Virus record (IMG/VR): IMGVR_UViG_3300022200_000019
Span: 148,918 to 212,917 of that record
DNA: 64,000 bases
Reading direction: 5' to 3' (one strand)
Source of the DNA: a virus
Shown: piece by piece, positions 40,450-49,649 of the stretch
How the letters are laid out: the number at the start of each line of letters is the position of its first letter
Position numbering within the stretch: the first letter of the stretch is position 1
Position numbers and translations under genes: made by a program
The notes under the pieces: model-generated
Told to the model about the DNA's origin: nothing
Databases searched by the model: none
The model's input: the letters and a program-made list of their open reading frames with translations, nothing else

Positions 40450-41057
40450 TGAACTTTTACGAATTATTTGAAGCAAGCAAAGAAAAAGAAGAAAAATCAG
40501 AAAAAGCCGGTGAATATCAGGATGTGGCCATTGCTGATCCCAAGGCAGCAATTGCCCTAAAACAGGCACGTGCAAAATACACCTATGCACAGAGCGATTT
40601 AGAAGCATTTGTTAAAATGATGCAGGATCAAGAAGAAAAAGATCAGCAAGAGATTGACAACCTGGAAGCAGACACTGAACGTCAGGAAGAAGAAATCCAG
40701 CAGGCTGAAAAAGAAATACGAGAATTAGAAAAACGTGAAGCACAGGATACTGCCAAAAATAATGCAAAAATCAACAAACTCAACAAAGAAATTGATTTGC
40801 AAAACAGGCTGATTCAGACGCTCAACACCAAAGAACAGGGATACGAAAAAGCATTGGCCCAATATGCTGACAGAATTGAAAAGATCAATGCAGATCTAAC
40901 AGACCTGGAAGATCGCATGGGTGGTATCAAAGGGTTCCGTGCTCGTCCAAAATCCAAGGCACCACCATTACCAAAACCATCAGACTTTGCAGTGGGTCAG
41001 GCTGCTTTCCAACGTACACAAAGAGATGGAGGAATTCCAGATTTAGATACAGAATAA
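40449..41057 (+). CDS. tagged coiled-coil protein
   Basis: The 202-residue protein starts MNFYELFE (tag, LFE; compare MNLYDLFE at 21853). Residues about 45-160 form a long coiled coil with heptads (DNLEADTERQEEEIQQAEKEI and further). A Pro-rich linker (KAPPLPKPSD) and a short tail end the protein. It is likely an internal head or core protein. It ends the late block and is followed by a terminator. Confidence 0.7.
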   Translation: MNFYELFEASKEKEEKSEKAGEYQDVAIADPKAAIALKQARAKYTYAQSDLEAFVKMMQDQEEKDQQEIDNLEADTERQEEEIQQAEKEIRELEKREAQDTAKNNAKINKLNKEIDLQNRLIQTLNTKEQGYEKALAQYADRIEKINADLTDLEDRMGGIKGFRARPKSKAPPLPKPSDFAVGQAAFQRTQRDGGIPDLDTE

Positions 41058-41077
41058 TCGCAACATATCTGTTTATC

Positions 41078-41104
41078 AAAAGAGTGGTCTACCACTCTTT
41101 TTTA
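41078..41104 (+). terminator. rho-independent terminator closing the late block
   Basis: AAAAGAGTGG, loop TCTA, CCACTCTTTT followed by more T. It directly precedes the dsbA promoter. Confidence 0.85.
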
Positions 41105-41133
41105 TTGACTTGAAACTGATTGTAATATATAAT
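41105..41133 (+). promoter_or_regulatory. sigma70-type promoter of dsbA-like gene
   Basis: TTGACT (41105-41110), a 17-nt spacer and TATAAT (41128-41133), 24 nt before the ATG. Confidence 0.8.
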
Positions 41134-41139
41134 ATTACA
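41121..41139 (+). promoter_or_regulatory. palindrome over the -10 box, candidate operator
   Basis: TGTAATAT (41121-41128) and ATATTACA (41132-41139) are perfect 8-bp inverted arms with a 3-nt spacer. They overlap the TATAAT box, so a bound dimer would block RNA polymerase. Confidence 0.5.
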
Positions 41140-41157
41140 TTCATACAGGAGATAAAC

Positions 41158-41418
41158 ATGAATGATGTAGTTTTTAATGCTGAACAGAAAGCAAAATTGA
41201 ATAATCTTTTTAACGAAGGTATTGCTGTGATGACTGAAATTGAAACATTGCAAGGTGGTTTGTCAGATACCATCAAGGCCATTGCAGAAGAAATGCAGAT
41301 CAAGCCCAGCGTGCTCAAGAAGGCTGTGCGCACTGCTTACAAGAGCAAGTTCACAGACGAAAAACACGACTACGAATTACTTGAAACCATTCTGGAAACT
41401 GTTGGTAAGACCTGGTAA
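41158..41418 (+). CDS. dsbA: DsbA-like small DNA-binding protein
   Basis: The ATG at 41158, with AGGAG upstream, gives an 86-residue helical protein. It has AEEMQIKPSVLKKAVRTAYKS and ends LLETILETVGKTW. The pattern matches the small T4-like protein annotated DsbA, a double-stranded-DNA-binding protein linked to late transcription in T4. This is from family resemblance, not from a catalytic motif. An upstream TTG in the same frame is rejected because it lies inside the promoter. The gene is preceded by a palindrome that could be its own binding site. Confidence 0.65.
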   Translation: MNDVVFNAEQKAKLNNLFNEGIAVMTEIETLQGGLSDTIKAIAEEMQIKPSVLKKAVRTAYKSKFTDEKHDYELLETILETVGKTW

Positions 41419-41419
41419 T

Positions 41420-42580
41420 ATGTATTCGGTCTATCAACACTGGGATCCATTAAAGTATTGTATAGTAGGTAGAACCTATCCGCCTGAGTTTTACTCATGG
41501 ATACAAAATTCACAAACACGCAGCACTTTTGAAAAACTTGCTCAAGAAACTGAGGAAGATTATCAAAATTTAATCAAGTTACTTGAAAATAAATTTGGAG
41601 TGAAAACAGTACGTCCTGAATTTCCGTCAGATCTAGAAGAGCTGTACGTTGATGGCAAATGGGTACAACCCCCGACAGCACCGCGTGATTATTTTATTAT
41701 GATTGGTGATAAATTCTGGGTGCCCAAGGTTCCAAATGGTAGTCATGCCTGGTCAGTATTTTATAGACAGAATAAACAGTCTTACTGGCCAGATTATGTG
41801 CGCCCAAAAGATTTTTACGATGCATGGCCACAATTTGCAGACGAAGTTCGTAAAAAGTTTGAACTGTTCCAGCAGTTTGATCAGAGCCACTTGGATGCTA
41901 AACTTAAATTTTACACCCATATCTTTGATGATTTACGGGCAAACAATAACAGCATTGAATATACTGATTTAGATTTTATCAATGGATGTTTTGTAAGCCG
42001 TATTGGCGAAGATCTAATGTTTGCCACACAAACATTCCACGATGATAAAGCAGCACTGCTAACGCAAGTAAACGAACATTTTCCAGACACTACTAATAAG
42101 ATTGTTAATGCAGGCGGTCACGGCGATGCTGTGTACTGTCCAGTAACACCTGGTTTAATAATTAGTCTACATGATATTCCAACATATAAGGATACTTTTC
42201 CTGATTGGGAAGTTTTGTACTTACCTGACTCAAACTACGCTCATATGCGAGAGTTTGAATTTTCTATGAAGCGCAATAAAGGACGTTGGTTCTTTCCAGG
42301 ATTTGAAAAAGATCCCAATATGATTGATATGGTAAATCATTACTTTGACGAATGGGTTGGCGAAGTACACGAAACCGTATTCGATGTTAATATGTTAACC
42401 GTTGATGATAAAAACGTCATTGTATCAGCACACAACGATCAAGTCGAAGAAGCCTGTGCAAGACACGGTGTTGAAGTTCATATATCGCCATTTAGACACA
42501 AGTATTTTTGGGACGCTGGTATTCATTGTATTACTAATGACCTGCACCGCGAGAACACAGGGCCAAAGAGATTTCTTTAA
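41420..42580 (+). CDS. pentein-fold amidinotransferase/deiminase-like enzyme
   Basis: The ATG at 41420 is 1 nt after the dsbA stop. An upstream in-frame start lies within dsbA and is rejected. The 386-residue protein has NAGGHGDAVYCPVTPG with a His/Asp pair and FWDAGIHCITNDLHREN near the C-terminus, with the nucleophilic Cys in HC. This matches glycine/arginine amidinotransferases and deiminases (pentein fold), which move or hydrolyse guanidino groups. Related genes occur in marine T4-like phages. The substrate is unknown. Confidence 0.78.
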   Translation: MYSVYQHWDPLKYCIVGRTYPPEFYSWIQNSQTRSTFEKLAQETEEDYQNLIKLLENKFGVKTVRPEFPSDLEELYVDGKWVQPPTAPRDYFIMIGDKFWVPKVPNGSHAWSVFYRQNKQSYWPDYVRPKDFYDAWPQFADEVRKKFELFQQFDQSHLDAKLKFYTHIFDDLRANNNSIEYTDLDFINGCFVSRIGEDLMFATQTFHDDKAALLTQVNEHFPDTTNKIVNAGGHGDAVYCPVTPGLIISLHDIPTYKDTFPDWEVLYLPDSNYAHMREFEFSMKRNKGRWFFPGFEKDPNMIDMVNHYFDEWVGEVHETVFDVNMLTVDDKNVIVSAHNDQVEEACARHGVEVHISPFRHKYFWDAGIHCITNDLHRENTGPKRFL

Positions 42581-43557
42581 TGAAGAATGATGTTTATACA
42601 GATCAGATAATGAATGACCATTTGTCCAGATCTTGGGCGAATGGGTTTAATGCTAAAATAAAAGAAATACTTGCCGGATGGGAAATAGTACAGCCAGAAA
42701 ATGTCAATCATTATTTAATGGCAGTAAAAGATGGTATGACAGTATTTTTGAATATGTTTCATATTCCTGTCAACCCACACAAATACGATATACTAATTTC
42801 GGAAGTGGTAACATCACATCCTAACCAACTGAAACTTTGGCCTGAATTCTACGGTATATATTACCAGGATTTTAGGTACATTAATCGCATCCCTACTAAA
42901 AAACTCAATTGTTTTATACATAGAAGTTGTCCTTTTAGACAAAGTTGGTTTTACCAACTAGTACGCGAAGACATATTAGATAACACATACAGTTCTTTTT
43001 GGTCTCAAAATGTTACCTACGACAACCTAAGCCCAAATGAATTATTTGATCATTACTTTGAACAGAATAAAATATTTGAAGCAGAGCACAACACTATTAG
43101 ATCGCAAATACCGTTTAAAAATTTTGATTGCACACTAGAAGAGGCAATAATAGACAGCGAAAAAAGCCTTGTGATCGAAACCTATTTTGAAGATCCGGAC
43201 ATGGTTTGCTTTACAGAAAAAACAATGCGAGTACTGCAACTACCTAGACCTTGGCTATTGTTTGGTAACCCGGGGTCTGTTGCAAAGTTACGCGAATGGG
43301 GATTTGATGTGTTTGATGACTGGATTGATCACTCTTACGATACAGAATTAGATCCAGTGCGCAGACAACGGTTGATTTTAGATCAAATACATAATACAAT
43401 ACCATACACACAATCACTGCTTAACGATTTTGATCAACGTGCCAAAAATAACCGTAATATATTCAAACAATATCAAGAAAAATTTATAAACAAAAAAGAA
43501 AACACAATTTTGGAGAATTTAAAAGATGAGCTTTGTAGACGCACTACACGATCGTGA
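42580..43557 (+). CDS. glycosyltransferase-like unknown protein
   Basis: The 325-residue protein is coupled by TAATG. The C-terminal segment FEDPDMVCFTEKTMRVLQLPRPWLLFG, then WGFDVFDDWIDHSYD, resembles the C-terminal segment of the protein at 26871 and the donor-site region of fucosyltransferase-like enzymes. The N-terminal half is Tyr/Trp rich. It overlaps the polymerase gene by 32 nt. Call based on a motif-level resemblance only. Confidence 0.55.
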   Translation: MKNDVYTDQIMNDHLSRSWANGFNAKIKEILAGWEIVQPENVNHYLMAVKDGMTVFLNMFHIPVNPHKYDILISEVVTSHPNQLKLWPEFYGIYYQDFRYINRIPTKKLNCFIHRSCPFRQSWFYQLVREDILDNTYSSFWSQNVTYDNLSPNELFDHYFEQNKIFEAEHNTIRSQIPFKNFDCTLEEAIIDSEKSLVIETYFEDPDMVCFTEKTMRVLQLPRPWLLFGNPGSVAKLREWGFDVFDDWIDHSYDTELDPVRRQRLILDQIHNTIPYTQSLLNDFDQRAKNNRNIFKQYQEKFINKKENTILENLKDELCRRTTRS

Positions 43558-46204
43558 TCATGACCGCATTCTGGTCGTGGAGCGTGTCAACGGCGAGCGT
43601 GTCTACAATGAGTTTCCTGCTGAGTATGTGTTTTATTATCCAGACCGTCGAGGCAAGTTCACTACAATCTTCGGAAATTCAGTCAGTCGTTTTTCCACAC
43701 GCAATTACAAAGAGTTTCAGAAAGAACTCAAGATGCACTCAGGGCAAGAACTGTTTGAAAGCGATTTCAAACCTGTGTTTCGTTGTTTAGAAAACAACTA
43801 CAAAGGTAAAGATTCGCCCAAACTGCAAACAGCATTTTTCGACATCGAGGTGGATTTTCATCAGGAACGAGGATTTAGTCCACCAGAAGATCCATTCAAC
43901 GCCATTACTGCCATCACGGTATACCTGGACTGGCTTGAGCAGTGTATTACTCTTGCCGTGCCTCCCAAGACCATGTCCATGGATCAAGCCAGACACCAGG
44001 TGCAGGAGTTTGATAACACATTCTTGTTTGAAAAAGAACATGAAATGTTATTGGCATTTTTGGATGTTATTCAGGATGCTGACATACTGAGCGGCTGGAA
44101 CTCAGAAGGTTTCGATATTCCATATACCATTAATCGCATCACACGAATTTTAAGCAAGGACGACACCCGTCGATTTTGTTTATGGGGACAATTGCCCAAA
44201 AAGCGTACATTTGAAAGATACGGCGCAGCGCATGAAACATACGATACTGTTGGCAGAATCCACATGGACTATCTGCAACTGTATCGCAAATATACCTATC
44301 ATGAAATGCATTCGTATTCGTTGGATGCCATTGCTGAATATGAACTGGGTGAGCGCAAGGTACAATACGAAGGCACGCTGGACCAGTTATACAATCAAGA
44401 TTTTCGCAAGTTCATTGATTATAACAGACAGGATACCATGATACTGGGCAGACTTGATGAAAAACTCAAGTTTCTGGATTTAGCCAACGAACTGGCACAT
44501 GCCAACACCGTGTTGCTACAAACAACAATGGGTGCCGTTGCTGTAACAGAACAAGCAATTATTAATGAAGCACATGAACGTGGGCTGATTGTTCCTGATC
44601 GCAAAAAGCACGAACGAGACGATACTCAGGCAGCAGGGGCATATGTGGCTGTGCCTAAAACAGGCATTCATCAATGGGTAGGATCGGTAGACATTAATTC
44701 ACTGTATCCCAGCGTAATTCGTGCGCTGAACATGGCGCCCGAAACCATTGTTGGCCAGCTTCGTCCAATCATGACTGATCAGTTTATCAAAGAACGCATG
44801 GCCAAAAAAATGTCGTTTGCGGCCAGTTGGGAAGGATTGTTTGGTACCATTGAATACACGGCTGTCATGGATCAGCGTGCAGACACAGAAATCACTGTAG
44901 ATTGGGTCAACGGCGAAAGCACTGTACATTCAGCACATGAAATCTGGCACCATGTGTTTAATTCTAACAGTAACTTGTGCTTGAGCGCAAACGGCACAAT
45001 CTTTACATATGAGCGCGAAGGTGTTGTGCCAGGATTACTAAAGCGTTGGTATGCAGAACGTAAAGAGCTTCAGGCAAAGAAGAAAGAAGCAACAACCAAA
45101 GAAGATATTGCTTTCTGGGATAAACGACAACTTGTTAAGAAGATTAACTTGAACTCGTTGTACGGTGCAATTCTTAACCCAGGCTGTAGATTCTTTGATA
45201 AACGCATTGGACAATCAACTACACTGACCGGCCGTGCTATTGCACAACACATGGATGCTTTTATTAATCAAGTACTTACAGGTGAGTATGACCACGTAGG
45301 CGAATGTGTTGTGTATGGCGACACAGACTCGTGTTACTTCAGTGCCTGGCCTGTGATGAAAGGCAGAGTAGAACGTGGAGAAATGGAATGGAACAAGGAC
45401 ATTGCTGTGCAATTATACGATGCAATTGGTGACGAAGTTAATAACAGTTTCCCACCATTTGCATACAGAGCATTTCATTGCCCAGAAGAATACGGAAACA
45501 TTCTTGCATGCGGCCGAGAAGTAGTTGCTGAATCAGGATTGTTTATTACTAAGAAACGCTATGCATTGTTGGTCATTGACAATGAGGGACAACGCCTGGA
45601 CATAGACGGCAAGCCCGGAAAAGTCAAGGCCATGGGCCTGGATCTGAAACGTTCAGATACACCCAAGATTGTACAGGACTTTTTGAGTGATATTTTGCAG
45701 CGTGTACTCAAAGGCGCAAGTCGTGATGACGTGGTCAAACACATACGAGAGTTCAAGATTGATTTTCACGCCAAGCCAGCCTGGGAGAAAGGAACTCCCA
45801 AGCGTGTAAATAATTTGACCAAATATGGTGAACTGGAACGACAAAATCAATCATTCCATAGCCAGAAAGCCAAGGTGACTATCCCTGGGCATGTCAGGGC
45901 TGCACTGAACTGGAATTATTTGCGAAAGATGCACAACGATAATTACAGTATGGCGGTTGTGGATGGTATGAAGACTGTGGTGTGTAAGCTCAAGAGCAAC
46001 CCCCTGGGACTTAACAGCATCGGCTATCCCACTGATGAATCCAGACTTCCTGAATGGTTTAAAGAACTTCCGTTTGATGACGCACTTATGGAGAGCACCA
46101 TCATTGACCAGAAGGTTGACAATCTGTTGGGTGTTCTGGAGTGGGATCTGTTGTCCAGTACCGATACCAGTAACACATTTGAAGATCTGTTTGAGTTTGT
46201 ATGA
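43526..46204 (+). CDS. 43: family B DNA polymerase (T4 gp43 type)
   Basis: This 892-residue polymerase has the 3'-5' exonuclease site FFDIEVDF (D106, E108), motif A DINSLYPSVIRALN (D389 onward), motif B KKINLNSLYGA (K538-A548) and motif C VYGDTDSCYF (D599, D601). Length and motif order match T4-like gp43. It copies the phage genome together with the clamp at 47199. It begins within the end of the upstream gene, with GGAG 10 nt before the ATG, and overlaps the next gene by 4 nt. No intein or split is visible. Confidence 0.97.
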   Translation: MSFVDALHDRDHDRILVVERVNGERVYNEFPAEYVFYYPDRRGKFTTIFGNSVSRFSTRNYKEFQKELKMHSGQELFESDFKPVFRCLENNYKGKDSPKLQTAFFDIEVDFHQERGFSPPEDPFNAITAITVYLDWLEQCITLAVPPKTMSMDQARHQVQEFDNTFLFEKEHEMLLAFLDVIQDADILSGWNSEGFDIPYTINRITRILSKDDTRRFCLWGQLPKKRTFERYGAAHETYDTVGRIHMDYLQLYRKYTYHEMHSYSLDAIAEYELGERKVQYEGTLDQLYNQDFRKFIDYNRQDTMILGRLDEKLKFLDLANELAHANTVLLQTTMGAVAVTEQAIINEAHERGLIVPDRKKHERDDTQAAGAYVAVPKTGIHQWVGSVDINSLYPSVIRALNMAPETIVGQLRPIMTDQFIKERMAKKMSFAASWEGLFGTIEYTAVMDQRADTEITVDWVNGESTVHSAHEIWHHVFNSNSNLCLSANGTIFTYEREGVVPGLLKRWYAERKELQAKKKEATTKEDIAFWDKRQLVKKINLNSLYGAILNPGCRFFDKRIGQSTTLTGRAIAQHMDAFINQVLTGEYDHVGECVVYGDTDSCYFSAWPVMKGRVERGEMEWNKDIAVQLYDAIGDEVNNSFPPFAYRAFHCPEEYGNILACGREVVAESGLFITKKRYALLVIDNEGQRLDIDGKPGKVKAMGLDLKRSDTPKIVQDFLSDILQRVLKGASRDDVVKHIREFKIDFHAKPAWEKGTPKRVNNLTKYGELERQNQSFHSQKAKVTIPGHVRAALNWNYLRKMHNDNYSMAVVDGMKTVVCKLKSNPLGLNSIGYPTDESRLPEWFKELPFDDALMESTIIDQKVDNLLGVLEWDLLSSTDTSNTFEDLFEFV

Positions 46205-47139
46205 ATCTAAGTAAAATTATATCATATAACCGAGGCTTTGACGACGATAACATTGAACCTTTGGATCAGCACATAAAATCTGAACTGAGCAGTTTACAAG
46301 GCAAACTGGAAACCTTGCAAATACAGGATTATTCAGAAATTCTGACAATCAAAGATTCAATTTTATCAGACATGAAAAAACTCAGACATGCACTGGATGA
46401 TTACAAAAACTCATTGCACAATATCATTACACAGCAAGAGCAGGAATATTTTGTTAAGAGTTATAAGATCTATGAAGGCATGTCAAATGACACACCAGAA
46501 TATATCCTGGATCGAACCAATCCCAAAACCATTGATAATTCTGTAGATTTTGCTGATCGTATCAAACTTTACAGCAGTTGGAAAAATGCTGGATTATACA
46601 TACGTCCTGGAAAAAATCTGTACATCAACGAAATGATTGATGCAGATCCGCTTTATGTGGTTGATGAGCATCTGGAATTGTTGGGCCCAGTAAAAAAATT
46701 ATGGACACCAGCATATCAGGCTCGGTTAAGATATAGCATAATCAACGAACAATCAGATCAGATATTTAAGAATCTACCCAAACAACAAATTGGGCTAATT
46801 GTGGCTAGTGACTTTTTTGATTTTAAACCATTCGAGATCATCAAGAAATATCTCAAAGAATTCTGGAATCTGTTAAAACCAGGCGGAGTGGTAATTTTTA
46901 CATACAACAACTGTGATCAGCCAGGAGCAGTCCGCAATGTTGAAAACTTCTTTAACTGTTACACTCCTGGTCGCCTGATCAAAGATTTTGTGGTGGGTCT
47001 GGATTTTGAATTGTTGAATAGCACAGAATCTGCCAGCGGAATCAATTGGTTAGAGATCAAAAAACCCGGTGATTTATCAAGCATGCGTGGTGGTCAAACA
47101 CTGGCGAAAATAATTAAATCCGAACAAGATAAAATCTAA
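46201..47139 (+). CDS. methyltransferase-like protein with N-terminal coiled coil
   Basis: The 312-residue protein has a coiled-coil N-terminal part (residues about 30-95). The later region has IGLIVASDFFDFKPFEIIKKYL and FWNLLKPGGVVIFTYNNCD, matching the motif IV and late PGG motif of class I SAM methyltransferases. The Gly-rich SAM loop is hard to see: ADPLYVVDEHLELLGPV may hold strand 2. It may therefore be a degenerate methyltransferase. It is coupled to the polymerase gene by ATGA. Confidence 0.6.
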   Translation: MNLSKIISYNRGFDDDNIEPLDQHIKSELSSLQGKLETLQIQDYSEILTIKDSILSDMKKLRHALDDYKNSLHNIITQQEQEYFVKSYKIYEGMSNDTPEYILDRTNPKTIDNSVDFADRIKLYSSWKNAGLYIRPGKNLYINEMIDADPLYVVDEHLELLGPVKKLWTPAYQARLRYSIINEQSDQIFKNLPKQQIGLIVASDFFDFKPFEIIKKYLKEFWNLLKPGGVVIFTYNNCDQPGAVRNVENFFNCYTPGRLIKDFVVGLDFELLNSTESASGINWLEIKKPGDLSSMRGGQTLAKIIKSEQDKI

Positions 47140-47145
47140 ATATAC

Positions 47146-47174
47146 TTGCAAAAACACACGTATTGTATTATAAT
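47146..47174 (+). promoter_or_regulatory. sigma70-type promoter of clamp gene
   Basis: TTGCAA (47146-47151), a 17-nt spacer and TATAAT (47169-47174), 24 nt before the ATG at 47199. Confidence 0.75.
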
Positions 47175-47198
47175 AGTAACACACATAAAAGGAAAAAC

Positions 47199-47930
47199 AT
47201 GAGAGATTATTTATTAGACATTGTTAGTCACACACACGACTTAGGGACCATTGATTTGATCAAAATCACTGGCGATGCCAATCAGACCATTATTGATGGT
47301 ATTGCAAGTAACAAAACTGTGGTTGTCAAGGGTGCTTTCACAGTTCCCAGTGCAGAACTCACAGGCACATTTGGTATGCCCAACTTGAACAATCTGAAGA
47401 CTCTGCTCAACCTGGAAGCATACAAAGAAGATAGCAGCATCACGCTCACGACCATCACAGCTGATGGTCAGACAGTACCAACTGGACTACATTTTGAAAA
47501 CAAGGACGCTGATTTTAAAAACGACTATCGTTTCATGGTCAAAGATGTTGTTGACAATCAACTCAAGTCAGTGCAATTCAAAGGCACGACCTGGGGCGTA
47601 GAATTTAATCCCACCATTGCCAGCACTCAGAGATTGAAGATGATGGCCAGCACCAACAACACTGAAGTGTCATTCCAAACCAAACTGGATGGTGATCGAC
47701 TGATGGTTTATTTTGGTGATCACAGCACACACGCTGGTGAATTTGTGTTCCAGACCGGTGTATCTGGCACACTAAACAAAACACTGAGTTGGCCAACTGA
47801 AGTGGTTATTAAGATTCTTGATCTGGCAGGCGACAAAACCATGCGTATCTCCGATTCAGGAATTGCAGAAATTACTGTAAATTCAGGACTGATTGAATAT
47901 TCCTATCTGATCCCGGCACTTAGCAAATAA
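47199..47930 (+). CDS. 45: sliding clamp (gp45-like processivity factor)
   Basis: The ATG at 47199 with AAAGGA upstream gives 243 residues. An earlier in-frame start lies within the promoter. The pattern of long strands with LTGTFGMPNLNNLKTLLNL (domain-1 helix), MKMxA-like segments and a C-terminal TVNSGLIEYSYLIPALSK resembles T4 gp45, which forms a trimeric ring that holds gp43 on DNA. Sequence similarity to T4 gp45 is weak by eye, so position next to the polymerase carries much of the weight. It is coupled by TAATG to the DpdA-like gene. Confidence 0.72.
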   Translation: MRDYLLDIVSHTHDLGTIDLIKITGDANQTIIDGIASNKTVVVKGAFTVPSAELTGTFGMPNLNNLKTLLNLEAYKEDSSITLTTITADGQTVPTGLHFENKDADFKNDYRFMVKDVVDNQLKSVQFKGTTWGVEFNPTIASTQRLKMMASTNNTEVSFQTKLDGDRLMVYFGDHSTHAGEFVFQTGVSGTLNKTLSWPTEVVIKILDLAGDKTMRISDSGIAEITVNSGLIEYSYLIPALSK

Positions 47931-49459
47931 TGAATAAAGATCTAACATCTGCACAGCAAGACTATGCCATTTATCTGCCGGCTATTAGTGGATTTTATTC
48001 CACATATATTGGCAAACAGCAGTATGGTGAATATGTTCCAGCCAGCAGAATGCCTGCTGGCATTCCAGAAATGGAAATGCTGAACTTTTTTAATCCCAAT
48101 AAAGGACTGTATCAGTATCAGTGGGGATTGTATTCAGCTGGACATGCCAATCTGAAATTAGACAAACACGATCCCAAAGAAGCAATGATCCGTGAACGTG
48201 GTGCACACACCACATTGGTTGCTGACTCAGGTGGATTTCAGATCGCCAAGGGTGTCTGGGAAGGCGAATGGGCTAATCCCAATTGTCCTCGTGCAGAAAA
48301 ATATCGCAGTCAGGTATTGAAATGGTTGTGCGAAATCAGCGATTATTCCATGGTACTGGATATTCCAACGTTTGCCTACCTGGATCCTGAAGCATCAGCC
48401 AAGAATGGTATTCGTAGTTATGATGATGCTGTCAATGCAACCATCTATAATCATGAATATTTCATCAAGAACAGCTACAACGATGCTAAATTCCTGAACG
48501 TGCTTCAGGGCAACAACCATACTGATTCTGATAATTGGTATGAAATCATGAAGCAATATTCAGATCCCAAGAAATACGATAAATTTTTCCGTGGTTGGGC
48601 GTTTGGTGGTGCAAACAAAGCAGATCTTCATCTGTCACTCAAACGCATCGTAACACTGATTCATGACGGTCTTTTGCAAACTGGCATGCATGACTGGATG
48701 CATTTCCTGGGAACTGGTCAGATTGAATGGGCGCCAGTGCTAACTGCAATTCAGAGAGCTGTGCGCAGACATCACAATCCCAACTTTACCATTAGTTTTG
48801 ACTCTGCAAGTCCATTCTTGTCAACTGCAAATGGTCACATATACACACATTCTGCGACACCAGCACACGCACGTTGGTCTCTGAGAACTGATGTTGCCGC
48901 AGACAATAAGAAATACGCATCTGATACCAGAGCATACCGAGATGCAGTTACCAGTGATGGCATTAATCAGTTCTTTGAAGATTCTCCCATCACAGAAAAG
49001 CTAAAGATCAATGATGTGTGTGTTTATGCGCCAGGTGAGTTAAATAAGATTGGCAAAGAAGGTAAAACCAGTTGGGACAGTTTTTCCTATGCTTTGCTCA
49101 TGGGACACAATGTCTGGCATCACATCAACGGAATACAACAAGCAAATCGAATGGCTGACGCAGGTATCTTTGCATCAACGCTGGAAAGCACACTGATTCA
49201 TGATCATTCAAACATTCAGACCATTATTGATAAAATCTTTGCAGAACCTGATTACGACAATCGCATGTCGCTAATTGACCATTACAGTAAATTCTGGGCC
49301 AAATTGCCAGGGTCTTCTGGCATGGGCGGAAGCGAAAAGAAGGTCAAGAATTCAGATACAAACTTTGATAATCATTTTGAAGAAGTCAATAATGAAATTT
49401 CAGTTGATGATTCAGATTTTAATCAACAAAGACTTGACGAACTAGAGGAATCCGTATAA
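47930..49459 (+). CDS. dpdA: DpdA-like DNA 7-deazaguanine transglycosylase
   Basis: The 509-residue protein has the TGT-superfamily catalytic strand LVADSGGFQIAKG (D99), NVLQGN, AFGGANK, FLGTGQ and FTISFDSASP (D291, the nucleophile position). The Cys3-His zinc site of tRNA-guanine transglycosylases is absent. This pattern fits DpdA, which exchanges guanine in DNA for a 7-deazaguanine base such as preQ0. DpdA modification protects phage DNA from restriction enzymes. QueD, FolE and QueE genes nearby support DNA modification. A C-terminal acidic tail ends it. Confidence 0.82.
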   Translation: MNKDLTSAQQDYAIYLPAISGFYSTYIGKQQYGEYVPASRMPAGIPEMEMLNFFNPNKGLYQYQWGLYSAGHANLKLDKHDPKEAMIRERGAHTTLVADSGGFQIAKGVWEGEWANPNCPRAEKYRSQVLKWLCEISDYSMVLDIPTFAYLDPEASAKNGIRSYDDAVNATIYNHEYFIKNSYNDAKFLNVLQGNNHTDSDNWYEIMKQYSDPKKYDKFFRGWAFGGANKADLHLSLKRIVTLIHDGLLQTGMHDWMHFLGTGQIEWAPVLTAIQRAVRRHHNPNFTISFDSASPFLSTANGHIYTHSATPAHARWSLRTDVAADNKKYASDTRAYRDAVTSDGINQFFEDSPITEKLKINDVCVYAPGELNKIGKEGKTSWDSFSYALLMGHNVWHHINGIQQANRMADAGIFASTLESTLIHDHSNIQTIIDKIFAEPDYDNRMSLIDHYSKFWAKLPGSSGMGGSEKKVKNSDTNFDNHFEEVNNEISVDDSDFNQQRLDELEESV

Positions 49460-49460
49460 A

Positions 49461-49649
49461 ATGCCTACTGTATCAGAAATACAACGACAATTAACCGCAG
49501 TTAGTAAGAAATTATCAGAAGCAAAAGATACACATCAACAAGACGAACTTCGTAAGAAGAAAACAGCGTTAACATTAGATTTAAGAAGAGCTCAACAACG
49601 AGCATGGAATAACCGCAACGACAACATAGACTGGGGCGATGGATACTAA
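49461..49649 (+). CDS. small coiled-coil protein
   Basis: This 62-residue protein is a single charged helix (VSEIQRQLTAVSKKLSEAKD and further) with an Asn/Trp-rich end. It starts 1 nt after the dpdA stop and overlaps the next start. The role is unknown. Confidence 0.6.
   Translation: MPTVSEIQRQLTAVSKKLSEAKDTHQQDELRKKKTALTLDLRRAQQRAWNNRNDNIDWGDGY

Noticed and set aside
47930-49459. Ordinary tRNA-guanine transglycosylase (Tgt)
   Set aside because: The Cys3-His zinc site of Tgt is missing and the neighbours make the deazaguanine precursor, so a DNA-acting DpdA-like enzyme is more likely.
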